Source: Phaseolus vulgaris (Eukaryota; Streptophyta; Magnoliopsida; Fabales; Fabaceae). From it: a stretch of 64,000 bases of DNA. The translations under genes and the position numbers were made by a program. The stretch covers positions 34,147,253 to 34,211,252 of the forward strand of contig NC_023755.2 of assembly GCF_000499845.2 (NCBI RefSeq), in the 5' to 3' direction. A model generated the notes under the pieces. It worked only from the letters and a program-made list of their open reading frames with translations, was not told where the DNA came from and ran no database searches. Positions 30,901 through 43,719 of this stretch are shown here, in pieces; position 1 is the first letter of the stretch, and each line of letters begins with the position of its first letter.

Positions 30901-33900
30901 AATTTTTAGAAGGTGATGCACATGCTGTCAAGAGAGCCCGGATGTTGGTTGATGATAGTGACGAGGACAGTGATTTGGAAGATGGTGATTTTACTATTGA
31001 GAAGGATGAATCCAGTTTTGAGGATCTATGTGGTGATGCTACTTTACCTGAAGATGAAATTGGTGTTACTGATTCTCAAATGGGAAGCTGGGACAATTTG
31101 GATGGTCGTGTGCTAGCACGGATTTTCCATTTTTTGAAATCTGATTTGAAGTCCCTTGTTTTTGCTTCAATGACTTGCAAGCGCTGGAGAGCTTCTGTAA
31201 GGTTTTATAAAGAAATGTCAATACAGGTCAACTTGTCATCCTTGGGTCATTCCTGTACCGATACTATGTTGTGGAACATTTTGGTAGGTTTGATATATAT
31301 TTGGTAATTCAAATTAACCAGAATATTTCATATTCTTCATCTTCCTCTAATCTGATTATTTGTTTGCAGAATGATTACGAGAAAGAAAAGATCAATTCTA
31401 TAATTCTAAGGGGTTGTGTTAATATTACAGCTGAGATGCTTGAGAAAGTTCTTCTTTCATTTCCTGGTTTATTTACTGTAGACATTAGAGGGTGCAACCA
31501 GTTTGGAGAGCTGACTCTTAAGTTTGCAAATGTGAAATGGATCAAGAGCCGAAGTTCACACTTGACTAAAATTTCTGAGGATCCTCATAAAATTAGAAGC
31601 CTTAAAAATATTGCAGAGCTAACCTCATCTGTATCCAAATCCAGCAGTATAGGTATAGATGATTTTGGGCAATTGAAGGATTATTTTGATAGTGTGGATA
31701 AGAGAGATACCAAGCAATTATTCCGTCAAAACTTGTACAAGCGATCAAAACTATATGATGCTAGAAAGTCCTCCTCCATTCTATCGAGGGATGCTCGCAC
31801 AAGACGTTGGGCAATCAAGAAATCTGAAAGTGGTTATAAGAGGATGGAGGAATTCCTTGCCTCAAGACTCAGGGAAATTATGAAGACAAACTCTTGCGAT
31901 TTTTTTGTGCCCAAGGTACTGTGCAAAACTCTTTCAATGTCCCTTTCATGAAGTTCTGCTTTGTTCATGATTTCTTTTGGGTTATTTTTCTTAATAGGTT
32001 GCAGAAATCGAGGCTAAAATGAAAAATGGTTACTACAGTAGCCGTGGGTTGAATTCTGTGAAAGAGGACATAAGTAGAATGTGCCGTGATGCCATAAAGT
32101 AAGTTCTCTTTCTGCTTTTCCTTTTTCATTGGTAGGTGGTAATTATTCTCACTTTTATCTGATCCCAGGGTTATATTATTTTTATTGTTGGGCAAATTGA
32201 ACTGAAGATGATAGGGCTTATTAGTTTATGATGACAAGAATACATAGCACCCTTTAGTTTCTCATATTTGTGTCAAAATACTGATCGAGTGATGTATGTT
32301 CTTGCGATTGAGCTGTTTGATGTGTAAGCTCTCCTGCTTTGCAATTGTAGTGATTTCATCTATGCTAAATTTGGTGATTTGCATGTCTTAGTTGTCTTGC
32401 ACTCGACATTATCTTCAAAATTTACTCATTATACTTACAGTTGCCTCTGCTTATGGACTTATTCATTTAGCTCATGTTTCTTGGATGTGTATCATCTGAC
32501 AACCCACATTTTTCATGTATTTTTAATCCAATATTTATATTAAATGTGTTCATATTGATATTGATTACACAGAGTGAAGAATCGGGGTGATGCTAGTTAC
32601 ATGAATCATATTATCACACTGTTTATTCAGCTTGCAACACGGTTGGAAGAGAGTTCTAAATCTGTGCATGACAGAAATGCATTACTGAAATCATGGGACA
32701 ATGACTTGCCTGCAGTCTCCTGCTCTACTTTGTCAAAGTATAAGAAGAATAAGTTGGTGAATGAAAGGAAGTATAGGAGTAATGGGACACATGGTTTGGA
32801 TAATGTTGAATATACCTCTGATCGAGAAATTAAGAGGCGATTATCAAAGCTGAACAAGAAATCTATGGACTCAGAGAGTGAAACATCTGACGATGATCTT
32901 GATATGTCCTATGAAGATGGAAAGAGTGATAGTGATACTACAACCTCTGACTCTGAAAGTGAACGAGAAGTACATTCAGAAAGTCTAATCAGGGAGTCAA
33001 GAGGGGAAGGATACTTGACATTTGAGGAAGAGTTGGATTTTATAACTGATGATCGAGAGTGGGGTGCACGCATGACAAAAGCAAGTTTGGTTCCTCCAGT
33101 TACCAGGAAATATAAAGTCATTGATGAATATTGCATTGTAGCTGACGAGGATGATGTGCAAAGGAAGATGAGGGTTTCATTACCAGACGACTATGCTGAG
33201 AAGCTGAGTGCACAAAAGAATGGCACTGAGGAGTCAGATATGGAACTTCCTGAAGTGAAAGATTACAAACCTAGAAAGCAGCTAGGATATGAGGTTATTG
33301 AGCAAGAAGTTTATGGAATTGATCCTTTTACACACAATCTTTTGCTTGATTCTATGCCAGAGGAGTTAGATTGGACTCTGATGGAGAAGCATTTGTTTAT
33401 AGAAGATACTCTACTTCGAACATTGAATAAGCAAGGTAGAAATTTTACTGGAACTGGAAGCACTCCAATGAGCTACCCATTGCGGCCTGTTGTTGAAGAT
33501 ATTAAAAGACATGCTGAGGAGGATTGTGATGCAAGAATGGTTAAAATGTGTCAAGGAATTCTAAAGGCCATGGATAGTCGTCCTGATGACAAATATGTAG
33601 CTTATAGGAAGGTATATCCTCTTTTTGTTTGTTAATTACAATTTAACTGTTATCTTACACTAGTCTGCAAGTGATTCATTTGTCACTGCGATTTTTCATG
33701 GTTATGATACTATCTGTTGGGATGGATCATGCAGGGGCTTGGTGTTGTTTGCAACAAGGAAGAAGGATTTGCGGAAGATGATTTTGTTGTGGAGTTTTTG
33801 GGAGAGGTATGTCTCAATGGAATTTTACCCTCGAAACTTCAGTCTTTGAATATTAAATTTGCAAGGTATATGTTTCTTCGTGCAAGTTCCTACTTTGGGA

Positions 33901-36900
33901 TAAATTCAGGTTTCCAGTGTAATGTTAAATATTTAAGCAACGATCCATCTAAAGACAGAATAGAAGACTGTGCCCAATCATGATTTGTTCTGTATCTTTG
34001 AACATGATTAAACTACTCTTGATCTATTCTCTGCAAAAAGCACAAATCTATACATTTCTGTATTTTACATATGAAACATGTCAAATATCTAAGCAACAAC
34101 AATTCACTAGAGAATAGAAAATTTTCCATGTGTATGAAGTATGCAATAATTTACTCTCTAATTTGTGACCATAACAAATATTGGCCTATCAGATCCTTGA
34201 CTTTCTAGTTAGCCTCAGGGATCTGAACTACTTCTCAAAATGCTAGCTGTGGTTTTGTATAAAATGTTTTATTTACAATAATTGTAGATATAGTTGTTTG
34301 TTCTTTTGAGTTGATGTGCTCTGCTTGTTCAGTTTATTGAATGCACTAGTGGCTATCCAGTTTAGAAATTTAGTCTGTAGCATCATATGCTTATAGGATT
34401 TTGTATTGGTGAGGCATTATAGTTTGTTAAATGTTCTTCATAGGTTTATCCTGTGTGGAAGTGGCTTGAGAAACAAGATGGGATTCGATCTCTGCAGAAA
34501 GATAGTAAAGATCCAGCACCAGAATTCTACAACATCTACCTTGAGAGGCCAAAGGTGCCCCCTATCCCTTCAAAATACTGAGGTTATGATGGTTAACTTG
34601 ATATGATTCATCCATCTTCATTCTATACTGATGAATCTTACAACTTTCATGACAGGGTGATGCTGATGGGTATGACTTAGTTGTTGTTGATGCCATGCAT
34701 ATGGCTAATTATGCCAGTCGAATATGTCATTCGTGCCGACCTAACTGTGAAGCCAAGTAAGTTGTTTGTCTTTCATATTGTATGGTTGTTGTTTGCTGTC
34801 TTTTCAGATCCTGATACTAGTTCTCTTGTTTGTAAAACAATTTTGTTTGCTATTTTAGTTCACTGTGTGCACTTTGGGGGTCACTTGTGCATGAAAGATT
34901 ATACTAATCTATTTACCAAATACAATCATGATTCTTGTGATGACACAAAGAAGGGTTGTGGCTGCTGAAGAAGGGCTGCGGAAGACCTAAACCTAGTTTT
35001 AGGAAACAGAAATTTGGGCCAAAGGCCCATTTCAGCCGCAACCCTTCTTTTCTTTGGTTTTTGTTTGAAAATGGTAACAAACTGCTCGTGGCTCATCATG
35101 ATCTGCATCTTGCATGTTGTGGTTGTTGCTGACGATCAAATATTGGCATGTTAAATTTAATGAGAATGTTTCCTTTTCCATTCATTATCCTAATATATCT
35201 ATATATTTGCTGGGTTCAATTGAAATTTTAGTCCCTTTATTATTGTTAATGTGTGATTTTGCTCCCTCTAATTTTTGTCGAACTCGATCTGTGCTTTTTA
35301 ACTTATTACAAATAAGTTCATCACCTTCCATTTGTACTTAAAACTCTCAAATTCTCTTTTTTGTATTCCAAATCGTCAGAAAAGTTGAATAATTTGTTTT
35401 ATATATTCATTCATTTATAACTCACCAGCCAAAATATCAAATTTCGTAAAAAATAATCCCATAATTTTCCCTTCACACTTGACATCAATTTTCAACTAAA
35501 CTCTTGGCTTCCAAATTTTATAAATTATTTTAATGCCATATCAATTGTATATTTCCAATTACTTGAGTAGAAATTAAGATTTTGATAATTTTATGTTAAC
35601 AAAATGGACAAAAGGATCATTTTTTTTTTAAAATAGAGATTTAATTCACTAAAAAAAATAAACTAGAGGGATCAAAATTGCACAAAAAAATGCACTTGAG
35701 TTTTTCTGCTAAAAAGAACTTAAATGCAAGCATTGCTACCAGGCTCAGAGTTAAGTCGACATGCAAAGTTGTTGCTTCTTATTCTATTGTCTTGTTTTGT
35801 TCTTCAATGTGTTGATGGGCTTTAAATGCTTTTGTGATTGCCCTCTTTTGGTGGGGGAAATTCTTTGGTAAAATAGCAACAAAACACAAATGACTTAAAA
35901 GTGCTTTAATAATGACATGGAAGACCTAAACGATCTTATCAAAGGAGAAAAGAGATATTTGTGTGTTCATTTAAGGTAATGATCCTAGTGGATATTAATG
36001 ATGTCACTAATGACATTTAAGTTGAAATTACCCATTTAATTTTCCAGTGGAAGTAGAATTTGTATAGGTTGATTTCGGAAAGAAATTTCAGCTAGTTGGT
36101 CTGCCGAGCTTCCACTTCTGCCCCTTGGCTGTGGCAATAAAGGTGCTGAGGGACCAAGCCTACGTACATGATAGGACTATTGTATTTAAGTCTTTATATT
36201 TTGACATTAGTTTGAGGTTTGACCAATGGACACATTTTATATATTTTATTTCAAATTTTTCCCTGGCAATGACACAGGGCTATTTATTGTTAGTTGAGGA
36301 TTATATTACTAGGTTGCATGATTTTTTTAATTGTTAATTGTTATACTTTCTGGTAGTTATCTGTTGTTATTTTCACTGTTTTTTCAGGGTTACTGCTGTT
36401 GATGGTCAGTATCAAATTGGTATTTATAGTGTTCGTAAAATTCAACATGGTGAGGAGATCACTTTCGACTACAATTCTGTAACAGAGGTTTGTCTTGTTA
36501 CCTTCCGACTTCTATCTATTTTATTCCATTAGATAAATGTATCCTTAGTATATCGCTGTGTAATGAGTACCTTTCATCTCACTGTAGAGCAAGGAGGAGT
36601 ATGAAGCTTCAGTTTGTTTGTGTGGAAGCCAAGTATGCCGTGGGAGCTATCTAAATTTGACTGGTGAAGGGGCTTTCCAAAAGGTTTGGACTTGTACAAA
36701 AATTTCAATTTATAGTTGCTAAGAAAAACCAAAATAAGACAGAAATATTGTTAATTGTTCAGTGGAATTACAAGACATGCTTGCTTGTTAATAATGGTAG
36801 CGTTTTTTTGCATAAAATCTGAGTTTCTACATATACGTTTCTTCAGTATTTGGTTATTTTATGTGTTGACTGGAGTGTGCTGTCTGTCCTCTTAGGTTCT

Positions 36901-39095
36901 GAAGGACTCTCATGGAATTCTCGATCGGCATTATTTGATGCTAGAAGCTTGTGAATTAAATTCTGTGTCTGAAGAGGATTATAATGACCTTGGAAGAGCT
37001 GGTTTAGGCAGTTGTTTGCTTGGAGGCCTGCCAGATTGGCTTGTTGCTTATGCGGCTCGCCTTGTATGTGCCTTCATCTGTGTTGATACCCTTTTTCTGT
37101 TTTTGTGGTTGTTGTGTATCAATTTTCTCTAACATATATTCTATGGTGAAGGTGAGATTTATCAATTTTGAAAGAACAAAACTTCCTGAAGAAATTCTAA
37201 AGCATAATCTGGAAGAGAAAAGAAAATATTTTTCAGATATATGTCTTGAAGTTGAAAGGAGTGATGCCGAAGTTCAGGTTTTCTATCTGTCTATCTGCTT
37301 TCTTTTGTGTACATTATTCTCATGAGATGACATTTGTAATATTGTATTCTCATTTTTCCTCCAAATATTGTCCCTTTATCCCACTTTTTGTATGACTCAG
37401 GCTGAGGGTGTTTACAACCAAAGGCTTCAGAATCTTGCTGTCACTCTTGATAAGGTGATTATGCGTTCTTATATCTGTATTTGTGTTGTCTCATTTTCTA
37501 TTTTTTTAACGTTGATAAGAAGAAAACTCTTTGGATGTAAACATAATCATAAAGGAGAATTGGTAAACACTAAGTAAGAAATCAAGCATTTCACTAATAC
37601 ACAACACAACCCTTTGTTTTTTGAACTCGATAAATGTCAACTCTTTCTCTGCAAAATATTATCTCATTCTGATAATTAGTTTTCCAATTAATTTTGCTCT
37701 CTGTAGTTTGTAGATGATGCTAATTTTTGATGGGGTATTACAGGTAAGGTATGTTATGAGATGTATTTTTGGCGATCCACGGAAAGCACCACCTCCTCTT
37801 GAGAAGCTTAGTCCCGAGGCAACTGTTTCCTTCCTCTGGAAAGGTGAGGGTTCATTTGTTGAGGAGCTTCTTAAGTGCATCGCTCCTCATATTGAAGAAG
37901 ACATCTTGAAAGATCTGAAGTTTAAAATTCATTCTCACGATCCTTCAAATTCAGTAGATATTCAAAAAGAGCTTCGAAAATCTTTGTTATGGTATGTGGT
38001 TCGTACATCTAGTTTGTCTTAAGTTTATTTTAACTTGGTGGAACTTCACAATCTTTACAATTTAATTTTCTCATTTTCAAAGGTTGAGGGACGAGGTCCG
38101 AAATCTTCCTTGTACATATAAATGTCGGCATGATGCTGCTGCTGACTTAATCCATATTTATGCTTATACCAAGTACTTCTTTAGGATACAGGTATGTTTC
38201 TCTATTGCCAATAAGCTACATGGTACAGTTAATTTTTTCTTTTGTAATTTTTAAACCATACATTAGCAATCTGAAAACAGTTTTAATTTTTATATTGCAG
38301 AATTATCAAACGATTACATCACCACCTGTCTATATTAGTCCACTTGACTTAGGTCCCAAGTACACTAACAAGTCGGGAGCAGAATTTCAGGAGTACCGAA
38401 AGATATATGGTGAAAATTATTGTTTAGGACAGCTGATATTTTGGCACAACCAGAGTAATGCAGATCCAGATCGGAGCCTGGCTAGAGCTAGCAGGGGTTG
38501 CTTGTCTTTACCAGACACCAGTTCCTTTTATGCCAAGGCGCAGAAGCCCTCTCGACATTGTGTTTATGGTCCAAGGACCGTCAGATCTATGCTTGCTAGA
38601 ATGGTTAGTTTTTTTTATCATGATATATTTTTTAAGTTATTCTGTTATTGTGCTTTTATCATAGATGCGAGTCAAGTAACGGCATCCACAGCCTTGATAC
38701 CTTCTCATGCTGTTCATAGAAAACCTCTTCTCCACAATTGTCACGTACTGTCTCTGGCAATAATATGCTTCTATGAGCTTCAATCAGATTCAAATCCATT
38801 AAGTAGATTCTTTAACAGTGTTAGGAATGACGTGCTTAAAGCCTAGCCCAGATATGTTGATTGTGATTTAGTGTGACACTGGCAATTAATTGGTCATCTA
38901 TTCTGTTTGTTTATTCAGGAGAAGCAGCCGCAGAGATCTTGGCCCAAAGACCGGATATGGTCATTCAAAAGTTTTCCGAAATTCTTTGGTAGCCCAATGT
39001 TAGATGCTGTAGTAAATAACTCTGCACTGGACAGGGAGATGGTTCATTGGTTGAAGCACAGACCTGCCATATTCCAAGCCATGTGGGACCGTTAA
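24974..39095 (+). CDS. ATXR3/SDG2 histone H3K4 methyltransferase, 19 coding exons
   Basis: Exons: 24974-27227, 27388-27444, 29403-30548, 30910-31283, 31370-31915, 31998-32098, 32573-33611, 33735-33806, 34444-34554, 34656-34756, 36388-36487, 36588-36683, 36896-37063, 37152-37277, 37401-37454, 37744-37991, 38083-38191, 38301-38603, 38919-39095. All junctions are GT/AG and in phase; total 7182 nt, about 2393 aa (the Arabidopsis protein is about 2.3 thousand). N-terminus: GE(I/F)V repeats (about 95-200) and an RS-like block (about 370-480). GYF-like modules near 605-655 and 1003-1050. F-box-like segment near 1212-1255 and an LRR-like turn near 1282-1325. Acidic linker (exon 7). SET domain about 1839-2005 with RICHSCRPNC, GEEITFDYNS and post-SET CLCGSQVCRG. 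In Arabidopsis this nuclear enzyme deposits most H3K4me3. The gene looks intact. Confidence 0.95.
28140..28640. repeat. Degenerate repeat in ATXR3 intron 2
   Basis: Inside the 1958-bp second intron, CCCAATTACA(T/G)TTT, GGGTTCGTGA(C/G)TTTCAAAC and AACCCAA-type motifs recur two or three times between 28150 and 28400, and CAATTTAACCCAATTAAA follows near 28590. It looks like an old hAT-like MITE fragment. No termini were found. Confidence 0.4.
31090..31530 (+). other. F-box/LRR-like segment within ATXR3 (exons 4-5)
   Basis: Exon 4 encodes NLDGRVLARIFHFLKSDLKS followed by LVFASMTCKRWRASVRFYKE. This fits the F-box pattern LPxxxLxxIFxxL...VCKRW. After the intron, exon 5 gives KINSIILRGCVNITAEMLEKV and FPGLFTVDIRGC, which resemble the leucine-rich repeats that follow F-boxes in FBL/AMN1-type proteins. 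Whether it binds SKP1 is unknown. Confidence 0.65.
34946..35055. repeat. Small inverted repeat in ATXR3 intron 10
   Basis: AAGAAGGGTTGTGGCTGCTG at about 34948 pairs with CAGCCGCAACCCTTCTT at about 35032-35050. The space between them contains the palindromic GGGCCAAAGGCCC. This is a short stem-loop or MITE-like insertion. Confidence 0.55.
35215..35705. mobile_element. Foldback MITE-like insertion in ATXR3 intron 10
   Basis: The left part has TGTGATTTTGCTCCCTCTAA; the right part has the diverged complement AGAGGGATCAAAATTGCACA near 35665-35690. About 170 bp of its left half (35290-35470, with CTTAAAACTCTCAAATTCTC and AAAATATCAAATTTCGT) recurs downstream of the bHLH gene. It accounts for much of the unusual length of this intron. 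Confidence 0.55.
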
Positions 39096-39370
39096 AATTT
39101 TGCATGGTTTGGAGAATTTTGGTCAGAGCACGCTCGATAAAGCACCTACTTTTAGATGTGGAATGGTTCATCATTCAGAGCTGCTGCCTGTTTTAGCGTG
39201 GGTGGGGGTCTGTAATTATTAATCAAAAAGCGTAATTCCTTGTACCGCTTTTCAGTCATTCTTGTGTACAGTTTTGTTGGCCATTGATTTGTAATTCATT
39301 TGATTGTAGGGCATTGGTTTTACATTTATGTAATATGAAATGATAGTTAGGAAGAAAAAAGAAAGGTTAT
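39096..39370 (+). other. 3' UTR of ATXR3
   Basis: T-rich sequence follows the stop. AATATGAAATGATAG near 39331 is a plausible plant poly(A) region. The exact cleavage site cannot be read from sequence alone. Confidence 0.5.
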
Positions 39371-42300
39371 TTCCAGTCTTCTGTGTTCTCGTCTTTTATT
39401 AAGCTAAAACTGTGCCCTGTAATTTTCCCCATGAATGGTCCCCTTCAAATATTCGGATCGAGTTCACCTTGGAAACTTCTATTAGGTTGCCCCATTGTGG
39501 GGATGTTCTCTGCACTTTTTCGTACTGAGCTGGCACCTGATACTCTTCGAAACCAGTAGCTGATACCCAACATTACGGAGGGAGAAATGATAATCGCTGA
39601 CACTGTCCTTGCGTGTCTGTTTTTTGTGCTTTTTCGGCTGCAACAAGGTTTGTTAGATGCTTTAATTTTTAACTTGACAGACCATTAAAATAATTGTAAA
39701 TTGAAACAATAAACCCAGCTTCAACTGTTTTTTACCAGTATATTTCCTTATTATTGCAAATTGTTAACTGCTAATTTTTAAAAAGCTGTCCATTTTTGGA
39801 TGGGAAATTTCCCTAAGCGCCATTTTACATATAAAAGAGAAAGCTGAGGAGAGGGAAATGTGAGTGCGATAGAGAATATATGATGTGGTAGGAATAGAGA
39901 ACTAGATTTATGTTTTATTGTTAATATATAGTCACTTTTTTAATTCATTTAGAAGTGTAATTAGTCATCAAAACTAATATTCACTTCTTTCAATCCTCTA
40001 CGAAAAAGACTTGAGACCGAAGGAGATAGGTGTACTAGATTAGATCGGAAAGTCACAGCCTAGAGGGACATTGTAACTCGTTTCTGGAGGTGTTTTTTTG
40101 GTGAATTGTTTGTTGAGTGACTATCCCCGAGGTTGAAATTGAAGGTTTCTGAGTCTCCTTTATCGATTTGGTTTTCTTCATCAGAATGAATATCCATTTG
40201 CCAAACACCAGAAATAATAGTTGGCATGTTAGTCCACACTAATAAATAACATTTGCTCTTCGATAATATGACCAGCTTCATTATCTGCTGATTAGAATAT
40301 GAGTGATTAGTATTTGATCTTAAACTTAGCTTAAGGATCTTATGAACATTATCTGACATTCACGTGTCGCAGTTTGTCTGGAGATTGCGGTGCATGAACT
40401 GACGAATCGCTTCACTTTATAACAACAAACCAAGCAGAATCAAATGATTACATGGCACGGATAATTAATAGTTGTAATTGCATGCACACGCAGCTTCGAT
40501 TTGGTTTTATTTGGGACAAAGAGGAACACTGAATACTCTATCTGATACCCATACTATCACCACCCAAGCAAGCGTCAATTGCAAATTTGTTCTCATTTAT
40601 ATGTTGCAAACTAAAATTTTTAATTTTTCATATTATCCAATTGAATAAAAATTATAACCCAACTTTTTCTTACATGAAAAGTTATAGCATTTTTTGTGGA
40701 TTAATTTTCGTACAAAAGGCGAAAACATAGCGATCTTTCTTACATGAAAGGGAGGGTATCTACACAATTACAAAAATGATAATAATGAAAAAAAAGGAAT
40801 AAGTTGTGAGATAATATTATGTGAAAATGTTGTTATGTGGATATGATAATGAGATCACTTTCAGATAAATGAAAATTAATGATCTTTAACATGTCGACAA
40901 TTTTAGATGATTAAACACTCTTACAATTGTGGGTTATCTTAGACCGTCTTTCAATTATCATGGTTCTATTCAATCCTGCTTGCATGCTACCGACTCATTT
41001 TGGTTAATAATAACTGTTAAATAAGTTATCCGTATGAATATGTACAAAAAGTTTTTTATTCCAAGCAAGTGTAAGGATTGAATTATCTGATTGTATTTTT
41101 ATACTGTTAGTACATTTTTAAGACTTTATAAATAAAGATGAATATTAAAACAAAAAAATATGGTTGATGATTAAGTTATGATTTGTTGAATTCAGATATA
41201 AATATTATTAAATAATATCTGAGTTAGTATTAAAAATCGATGTTAATGTCGTTTCATTTATTTTTAATCAATATATGTTTGGTTTTAGTAAAATGACACT
41301 TTTACACCTTAACTTTTGATGCTTTTGTTGCATTTAATCCGTGATGTTCTCTCTCCCTTTATCAAACTGATGCTTTGGTCGTCTTTATTGTTGTCACATT
41401 CTTTTAACATTTGTCCTTTCAGCTGATTTTTGGATAACAATGAAAAAAACACCTACTTTTCTATATAAATAAAAAAATATTTTCATCTAAATCATATTGG
41501 ACGAATAGGAAAAACTAAATTATACCATATATATATATATATTTTTATTTTTATTTTTGTCATTATTTTTCACACGGATGACCATATAAGCAAATCATAA
41601 ATTTGAGATACTTTTTTAATGTAAAACCACGTTTGATGCATATAATAACGATTGAGCATAGTGTGTGATTATAACAAAATGAGTATATATACCCATTGGA
41701 AGAAGGTGTGAATAATGTGGAACAACTTGGTTCACTGATGGAAGATGGAAGAGGACGAGACATAACCTTTTCAGAATTAAGCATCCCAGCCGTCCGATGG
41801 TGATGACATGCAACGGTTGCGATGCAAGCCATGCCTGAAACCATAACTAAATAACAAGAGAAGAGAAAAGTTGACGACAACAGCAGAGTGACAGGGATAA
41901 TAAGGAAAAGAACAAACGGCCAAAAATAGTATCAGAGCAGACAAAACAAACAAACAAACAAACCAACCAACCTCCTTCATCATCCATTCTTCTCATCCCA
42001 CCTGTTACTTCCTTTCTCATTCTCTCTTTCTCTCACATAAATATAAATTTATATATTCTTTTTTCTTCATAATCCAATCTATGCTTTTTATATTTTTTTC
42101 AAAAGTAAAAACATACATTTGCCCAACGTTAACACTGTTTTAATAAATCTTAACAATTCATAATTTTTATCCCCAATCTAAAATTTACAATGAGGTCACC
42201 ATACCATTTGTGTAACGTTTCGACTCTCTCACTAATAAACCCTACCCATTTCTAATGTTTATTGTTAAATCTAATAAATGAAATAAAAACCAAGTAAATA

Positions 42301-42490
42301 TAAATATGACTGTCAAATTTATTGATATAACAAATGGATTAGTTTTTATTTCAACAGCAAAGAACAAAGAATCCAAATCATCCACCATTCTAATAAAATC
42401 TCTCTAATTATTATAAGTTCTAATTGTATAATACAATTTTATTCCGTTGAATTAATTACTACATTAATTATCAATAATTAACTCCTTTCT
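39371..42490. other. Intergenic DNA; two unproven minus-strand frames
   Basis: No recognisable gene. A minus-strand ATG frame at 40060-40359 (99 codons, hydrophilic, acidic middle) and a small-peptide frame within 41563-41880 (MVSGMACIATVACHHHR onward) have normal composition but no family similarity I know and no promoter evidence. AT microsatellite at 41526-41543; CAAA repeat at 41938-41965. Confidence 0.4.
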
Positions 42491-42510
42491 TATCTTATCT
42501 CTCATAAGCT

Positions 42511-42520
42511 CTTATATATA
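42511..42520 (+). promoter_or_regulatory. TATA box of the bHLH gene
   Basis: CTTATATATA lies about 75 bp upstream of the start codon. A TC-rich leader (CCCTCTCTCTCACTCTCTCT) follows it. Both position and sequence fit a plant core promoter. Confidence 0.7.
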
Positions 42521-42590
42521 CCCATTTTCATTCATGCAATAGCGTCTTCTCACTTCCCTCTCTCTCACTCTCTCTGTCTGTCTCTAAGTT

Positions 42591-43313
42591 ATGATAATGT
42601 ATCCCGGCGACGGCTCCTCCTTGGACCCCATGTTTTCCGGCACCAGTTTGCAGTCACTTCTCTCTCTCAACCCTTCCATCTTGGAAGATGGTTTTCCCAC
42701 CTTGGCTTCCCTAACCGACGACCCTACCTTAATACCGCAACCTTCAGAAGTTCCAAAGCTTCTCGTTCCCAAAACCGAACCCTCACAACCATTCAAATTC
42801 TTCCCCCAATATCATCCCACTCCCTTCCTCCATCTTCCCCAGCTCCGCTCCCCGGACCAGCCTCAGCCAAAACGCCAACGGATGGAGTCTCCGCTGATTC
42901 CGCAGAGTAACCTGGCTCGCCAACGCAGACAGAAGCTGAGCGAGAAAACGCGGTACCTGCAGAAACTGATGCCATGGGACAAGAAAATGGATCAAGGGAC
43001 GCTTCTGGAGGAAGCCTACAAATACGTGAGGTTCCTTCAGGCGCAGTTCCGCGTGCTACAGTCCATGCCCTCCCACTCCTCCTCTTCCTCCTCCTCCTCC
43101 CGACAAAATACCGCCGCCGTATTCGTAGATCTGGAGAAGCTGAACCGATCACAACTCCTCCAGGTGCTGGTTAACTCCCCCGTCGCTCAAACAATGCTTT
43201 ATTCTCAGGGCTTTTGTGTCTTCTCTCTGGAACAGTTATCACTGCTCAGACAATTATCCGACAGAAAACACCAGCACCATGATTCTGCTTTCTCCAAATC
43301 TGTTTTCAACTAA
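42591..43313 (+). CDS. Atypical bHLH transcription factor
   Basis: An intronless frame of 240 residues. The bHLH domain spans about 104-158: basic part NLARQRRQKL, helix 1 SEKTRYLQKLMPWDKKMDQ, helix 2 GTLLEEAYKYVRFLQAQFR. The position of the E-box-reading Glu in canonical bHLH proteins (ERxRR) holds Ala here (ARQRR), and the upstream His position holds Gln, so canonical E-box reading is not expected; binding may need a partner. The N-terminus is Ser/Pro-rich and acidic, typical of activation regions. A run of nine serines follows at 162-170. The sequence resembles Arabidopsis bHLH117/bHLH52/53-type proteins; I do not assign a symbol. A second Met at residue 3 could also be used. Confidence 0.88.
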   Translation: MIMYPGDGSSLDPMFSGTSLQSLLSLNPSILEDGFPTLASLTDDPTLIPQPSEVPKLLVPKTEPSQPFKFFPQYHPTPFLHLPQLRSPDQPQPKRQRMESPLIPQSNLARQRRQKLSEKTRYLQKLMPWDKKMDQGTLLEEAYKYVRFLQAQFRVLQSMPSHSSSSSSSSRQNTAAVFVDLEKLNRSQLLQVLVNSPVAQTMLYSQGFCVFSLEQLSLLRQLSDRKHQHHDSAFSKSVFN

Positions 43314-43719
43314 GTTTAGCTTCTGTATTCAATGTTTTCTGCTATTTTACATTCCTACTTAGTGACTCTTCAATTTCTCAACTATTTTACCTTCTCTCAT
43401 CTTTCACCTTACCTCACTTTCCTAATCACTTCAACAACACTTAACAATCTCTTTATTAAACCCAATCCTCTTCACACTCTGTTTAATATCTTTTCTGAAA
43501 CCAGATTTTTATTTTCACACCCTCTATCTATAATCGCCTAACTAAAATATTAATATTATTAAAATTATTTTTGTAACAATTTAGTCGTATATATTTTTTA
43601 AATTAAATTATATTATTACTAAAATAAATGTGCTAAGTGTGTGTTTATTTAATAAAACGGGTGAAAATAATATCATTTCTTATCTTTATAGTATTTTTCA
43701 TTCCTTTTCCCTATTTTGC

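Larger units (their letters stand above)
33735..36683 (+). other. SET and post-SET coding exons of ATXR3 (exons 8-12)
   Basis: Five short exons carry the catalytic core: GLGVVCNKEEGF and FVVEFLGEVYP (exons 8-9), NYASRICHSCRPNCEAK (exon 10), VRKIQHGEEITFDYNSVTE (exon 11) and the cysteine cluster CLCGSQVCRGSY (exon 12). The usual NHSC motif reads CHSC, as I recall for this subfamily. Cofactor and post-SET zinc residues appear present. Confidence 0.9.

Noticed and set aside
31965..32195. Antisense frame over ATXR3 intron 6
   Set aside because: Intronic, T-rich, no similarity.
41563..41983. Possible small secreted-peptide gene on the minus strand
   Set aside because: The hydrophobic stretch and the later part are in different frames, the longer frame has no ATG at its start, and no family was recognised; left as intergenic.
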